Shown: piece after piece, positions 61,312 through 64,000 of the stretch | Position numbering within the stretch: position 1 is the stretch's first letter | Layout: each line of letters starts with the position of its first letter | Translations under genes and position numbers: made by a program | NCBI RefSeq assembly: GCF_000797465.1 | Contig: NZ_JSWG01000009.1 | Location: 620,001 to 684,000, forward strand | DNA: 64,000 bases | DNA from: Psychroserpens jangbogonensis | GTDB lineage: Bacteria; Bacteroidota; Bacteroidia; Flavobacteriales; Flavobacteriaceae | Direction: 5' to 3' | Notes under the pieces: model-generated | Databases searched by the model: none | What the model was told of the DNA's origin: nothing | Seen by the model: only the letters and a program-made list of their open reading frames with translations

Positions 61312-63312
61312 GTGGCAACAACCGAAACTAACATATTAAACAGATTGTATTTCATAGCTGGATGTATGTTTGTCTTCGCTCTTGCGGTTGTTTTTAAATT
61401 GTGTACTATTCAATTTGTTCAAGGTGATGAGTATAGAGCTCTTGCCGAAGAGCGTACTGTTAAAAATCATGAAATCCCAGCTAATAGAGGTAATGTGTAT
61501 TCTGCTGATGGTAGTTTATTAGCAACTTCTATTCCTAAATATGATATCAGACTTGATGTTGTTCAGCCCAAACAGGCAACGTTTAATAAGTATATTAAAT
61601 CCTTGTCAGATTCGTTGGCAAACTATTCTGGCAAATCTTCAAGTTATCATCAAAACTCGATAACTAAGGCGAGATCTAATAAAAATAGATACTTCCTTTT
61701 AGCTCGTAATATTAGTTATTCCGATTACATCAGATTACGGAATTTCCCTATGCTTCAGCTTGGTGCTATTAAAGGCGGACTTATCGTTGAGCAAACAACT
61801 AGACGAGAACATCCAATGGGTGGAATCGCTGAGCGTACAATTGGGTATGAGCGTATTGATGAAGATGGCAATGTAACACGTCCTGGTATCGATGGTGCTT
61901 TTGGTGTAAAATATTTAAGAGGAATTAATGGTTCGCGTCTGAAACAGAAAATTGGTAATGGACAATGGAAACCTATTGTGGATTATAATCAAGTTGATCC
62001 TCAAGATGGTTATGACGTTTACACAACAATTGATGTTAATATTCAAGACATTGCACATCATTCTTTACTAGGTCAATTAGAAAAATACGAGGCTGAGCAT
62101 GGATGTGCTGTGGTGATGGATGTTAAAACTGGTGAGATTAAGGCGATTTCAAATCTCGGAAGAAATAAAAATGGAAACTACTATGAGCGATTAAATTATG
62201 CTGTAGGAGAAAGTCATGAACCTGGCTCTACGTTTAAAGTTATGGCATTTATGGCCGCTTTGGAAGATAAGGTCATTGATACTTCTACTATTATAAATAC
62301 GTTTCAAGGCACAAAGCGTTTCTACGGAAGAACAATTAGTGATTCACGTGGTCATGGTAAAATATCTGCTGCACGTGCATTAGAAGTGTCATCAAATATT
62401 GGTTTAGCCACTATAATCGATGAAGCTTATTCTAAAAAACCAAAAATATTCATTAATAGATTGAAGAGTTGGAATCTTCATGAGCCTTTAGGTATATCAA
62501 TTATAGGTGAAGGAATTCCTGATATTGCTGAGCCTGGAAAAGCAAATTGGAGTCGAAATGCTTTGCCGTCAATGGCGTATGGTTATAATTTACAAATGAC
62601 GCCTTTGCAGACTTTGACATTCTATAATGCTATTGCAAATGATGGCGAAATGGTAAAGCCAAGATTTATTAAAGCCGTAAAAGAGTTTGATAGAGAAATT
62701 GAAACCTTTAATAAAGAAGTAATCAATCAGAAGATTTGTTCAGATAAAACTTTGGGTGAAATTCGTGATATCCTCAAAAATATTGTCATTAGAGGTACGG
62801 GTTCTAGAATGTATTCTGAAAATTTTTCAATGGCAGGAAAAACAGGAACTGCAAGAACAGACTACAGTAATTATGAAGAATGGCGTAAGGATAGAAAATA
62901 CGTGTCTTCTTTTGCTGGTTATTTCCCAGCCGATAACCCTAAATATTCTTGCATTGTAGTTATCCATAAGCCTAGTACTAAAGTTGGTTTTTATGGAGCT
63001 GATGTATCTGGACCAGTATTTAAAAGAATAGCACAAAAAATATATACAGAAACACCTTTGATAGATGAAGTGGAATCATTAGAAGTCGTCAATAATCAGG
63101 TTAATGAATCTTTTGAGGCCTACTACGATATTGCAAACACTTACAAAACGATAATGCCAAATGTTGTTGGCTTGCCTGCTATGGACGCTTTAGCCTTATT
63201 AGAAAATATGGGATTAAAAGTTAGCCTTGAAGGTGTTGGAGTGGTAAAAAAACAATCTATAAATAAAGGGGTAAAAGTAAAACCTAATCAAGTTGTTGTA
63301 TTAAATATTTAA
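61312..63312 (+). CDS. ftsI: Penicillin-binding protein FtsI (PBP3-like) with PASTA domain
   Basis: 666 residues. A membrane helix (~13-30) is followed by a PBP dimerisation region (IPANRGNVYSADGSLLATS) and a transpeptidase with STFK (Ser306-Lys309), SSN (360-362) and KTG (510-512). A PASTA domain ends the protein (MPNVVGLPAMDALALLENMGLKV...NKGVKVKPNQVVVLNI). It crosslinks septal peptidoglycan. The start is GTG at 61312, 4 bp after ftsL. The stop overlaps murE by one base (TAATG). Confidence 0.95.
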   Translation: MATTETNILNRLYFIAGCMFVFALAVVFKLCTIQFVQGDEYRALAEERTVKNHEIPANRGNVYSADGSLLATSIPKYDIRLDVVQPKQATFNKYIKSLSDSLANYSGKSSSYHQNSITKARSNKNRYFLLARNISYSDYIRLRNFPMLQLGAIKGGLIVEQTTRREHPMGGIAERTIGYERIDEDGNVTRPGIDGAFGVKYLRGINGSRLKQKIGNGQWKPIVDYNQVDPQDGYDVYTTIDVNIQDIAHHSLLGQLEKYEAEHGCAVVMDVKTGEIKAISNLGRNKNGNYYERLNYAVGESHEPGSTFKVMAFMAALEDKVIDTSTIINTFQGTKRFYGRTISDSRGHGKISAARALEVSSNIGLATIIDEAYSKKPKIFINRLKSWNLHEPLGISIIGEGIPDIAEPGKANWSRNALPSMAYGYNLQMTPLQTLTFYNAIANDGEMVKPRFIKAVKEFDREIETFNKEVINQKICSDKTLGEIRDILKNIVIRGTGSRMYSENFSMAGKTGTARTDYSNYEEWRKDRKYVSSFAGYFPADNPKYSCIVVIHKPSTKVGFYGADVSGPVFKRIAQKIYTETPLIDEVESLEVVNNQVNESFEAYYDIANTYKTIMPNVVGLPAMDALALLENMGLKVSLEGVGVVKKQSINKGVKVKPNQVVVLNI

Positions 63313-64000
63313 TGGCAGAGTTAAAGGACATATTATATAAGGTTACTATCAATGCAGTTGTTGGAAGCACAGGTGTTGATGTTAATGCTATTCATTTTGA
63401 TTCTCGAGCAGTTTCAAATGGTGATGTCTTTGTTGCTATAAAAGGAACAACAGTTGATGGTCATAATTTCATTCAAAAAGCAATTAAACTAGGAGCTATA
63501 GCTGTAGTTTGCGAATCGCTTCCAGAGAATTTGCAAAATGGAATTACTTATATAGAAGTTGAAAACACAAACAGTGCATTAGCTTTTATGGCTTCTAACT
63601 ATTATGAAAATCCATCTGGTAATTTAAGATTAGTTGGTGTTACCGGAACTAACGGAAAAACTACCATTACAACGCTTTTATACCAGCTGTTTAAAAAAGC
63701 AGGTTATAAAGTTGGTTTGTTATCTACCGTGAAAATTATGGTTGACAATACTGAATTTAAAGCAACGCACACCACTCCAGATTCATTAACCATTAATAAG
63801 TATTTAAAATTAATGAATGATGCAGGTGTAGAGTTCTGTTTTATGGAAGTAAGCTCACACGGAATACATCAAAAGCGTTCAGAAGGATTACAGTTTGAAG
63901 GAGGTGTGTTTACGAATTTGTCTCATGATCATTTAGATTATCACAATACGTTTGCTGAATATAGAGATGTTAAAAAATCATTTTTTGATCACTTACCAAA
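63312..64000 (+). CDS. murE: UDP-N-acetylmuramoyl tripeptide ligase MurE (3' end outside window)
   Basis: Open from the ATG at 63312 to the right edge (~229 residues seen). It has AIHFDSRAVSNGDVFVAIKG near the N-terminus, the ATP loop VGVTGTNGKTTITTLLY (GTNGKT at 112-117), LSTVKIMV, TTPDSLTINKYLK, MEVSSHGIHQKR and FTNLSHDHLDYHNTF. This is MurE, which adds the third residue (usually meso-DAP) to UDP-MurNAc-L-Ala-D-Glu. The specificity loop (DNPR) lies beyond the window. It is in the standard dcw order after ftsI and overlaps it by one base. Confidence 0.94.
   Translation, partial: MAELKDILYKVTINAVVGSTGVDVNAIHFDSRAVSNGDVFVAIKGTTVDGHNFIQKAIKLGAIAVVCESLPENLQNGITYIEVENTNSALAFMASNYYENPSGNLRLVGVTGTNGKTTITTLLYQLFKKAGYKVGLLSTVKIMVDNTEFKATHTTPDSLTINKYLKLMNDAGVEFCFMEVSSHGIHQKRSEGLQFEGGVFTNLSHDHLDYHNTFAEYRDVKKSFFDHLP

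Noticed and set aside
1-64000. CRISPR arrays, insertion sequences, phage or integrase genes
   Set aside because: No regularly spaced repeats, transposase, integrase or terminal inverted repeats were seen; gene content is chromosomal.

Overview
The window is an AT-rich, gene-dense bacterial chromosome segment. Several signs point to a (probably marine) member of the Flavobacteriaceae, phylum Bacteroidota: a GYDIA-type GHMP kinase beside a degradative-type HMG-CoA reductase, CarboxypepD_reg domains, the coaX-OMP-TPR-lptC-CorC-PpiD gene order, an FtsI with a C-terminal PASTA domain, and many lipoprotein signals. No insertion sequence, phage, CRISPR array or rRNA was found. One tRNA (Phe, GAA) is present.

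Region 1 (1-2.5 kb): the tail of an RsuA/RluB-type pseudouridine synthase, a secreted transglutaminase-like protein, a stand-alone CarboxypepD_reg protein and a small acidic protein.

Region 2 (2.5-20 kb): an arsenosugar biosynthesis region. The core operon runs leftwards: CMD peroxidase-like protein, ArsS, rhodanese, TIGR04282-type transferase, PNP, then ArsM, which ends at a perfect hairpin terminator. Next come a PiT phosphate (arsenate) transporter, a sterol desaturase/fatty acid hydroxylase, a DUF547 lipoprotein and a TIGR04283-type glycosyltransferase. Beyond them lie a phosphoesterase, a GH113-like lipoprotein and a tight five-gene operon of an FAD oxidoreductase, a polyferredoxin, two GT2 enzymes and a GT-C mannosyltransferase-like protein. 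A plausible flow is arsenate entry by PiT, methylation by ArsM, 5'-deoxyadenosyl transfer by ArsS, adenine removal by PNP, then glycosyl or lipid tailoring. The last steps are inference.

Region 3 (19-32.5 kb): purine catabolism. An HTH protein and a palindrome-rich spacer precede xdhC and an unknown membrane protein (+ strand). The opposing operon (- strand) encodes guanine deaminase, xanthine dehydrogenase small and large subunits, allantoinase, allantoicase, PuuD urate oxidase with a cytochrome c domain, a UraD-UraH fusion and a DUF6986 aldolase-like protein. Together they would take guanine to ureidoglycolate. No ureidoglycolate lyase or urease is visible, so the DUF6986 protein is a candidate for the glyoxylate end of the pathway.

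Region 4 (32.7-59.3 kb): housekeeping genes. These are a methyltransferase, tRNA-Phe, coaX, an outer-membrane protein, a TPR protein, lptC (with a terminator-like hairpin inside its coding sequence), a CorC-like protein, a PpiD/SurA-like foldase, GHMP kinase, HMG-CoA reductase, two POT peptide transporters, a thioredoxin-like protein, comEC, an NlpC/P60 lipoprotein, lpxB, surE, a tail-specific protease, an ABC permease, a sulfotransferase, engB and an alpha/beta hydrolase.

Region 5 (59.5-64 kb): the start of the division/cell-wall (dcw) cluster: an MraZ operator of three GTGG repeats with 10-bp period, mraZ, rsmH, ftsL, ftsI and the 5' part of murE, which runs off the window.
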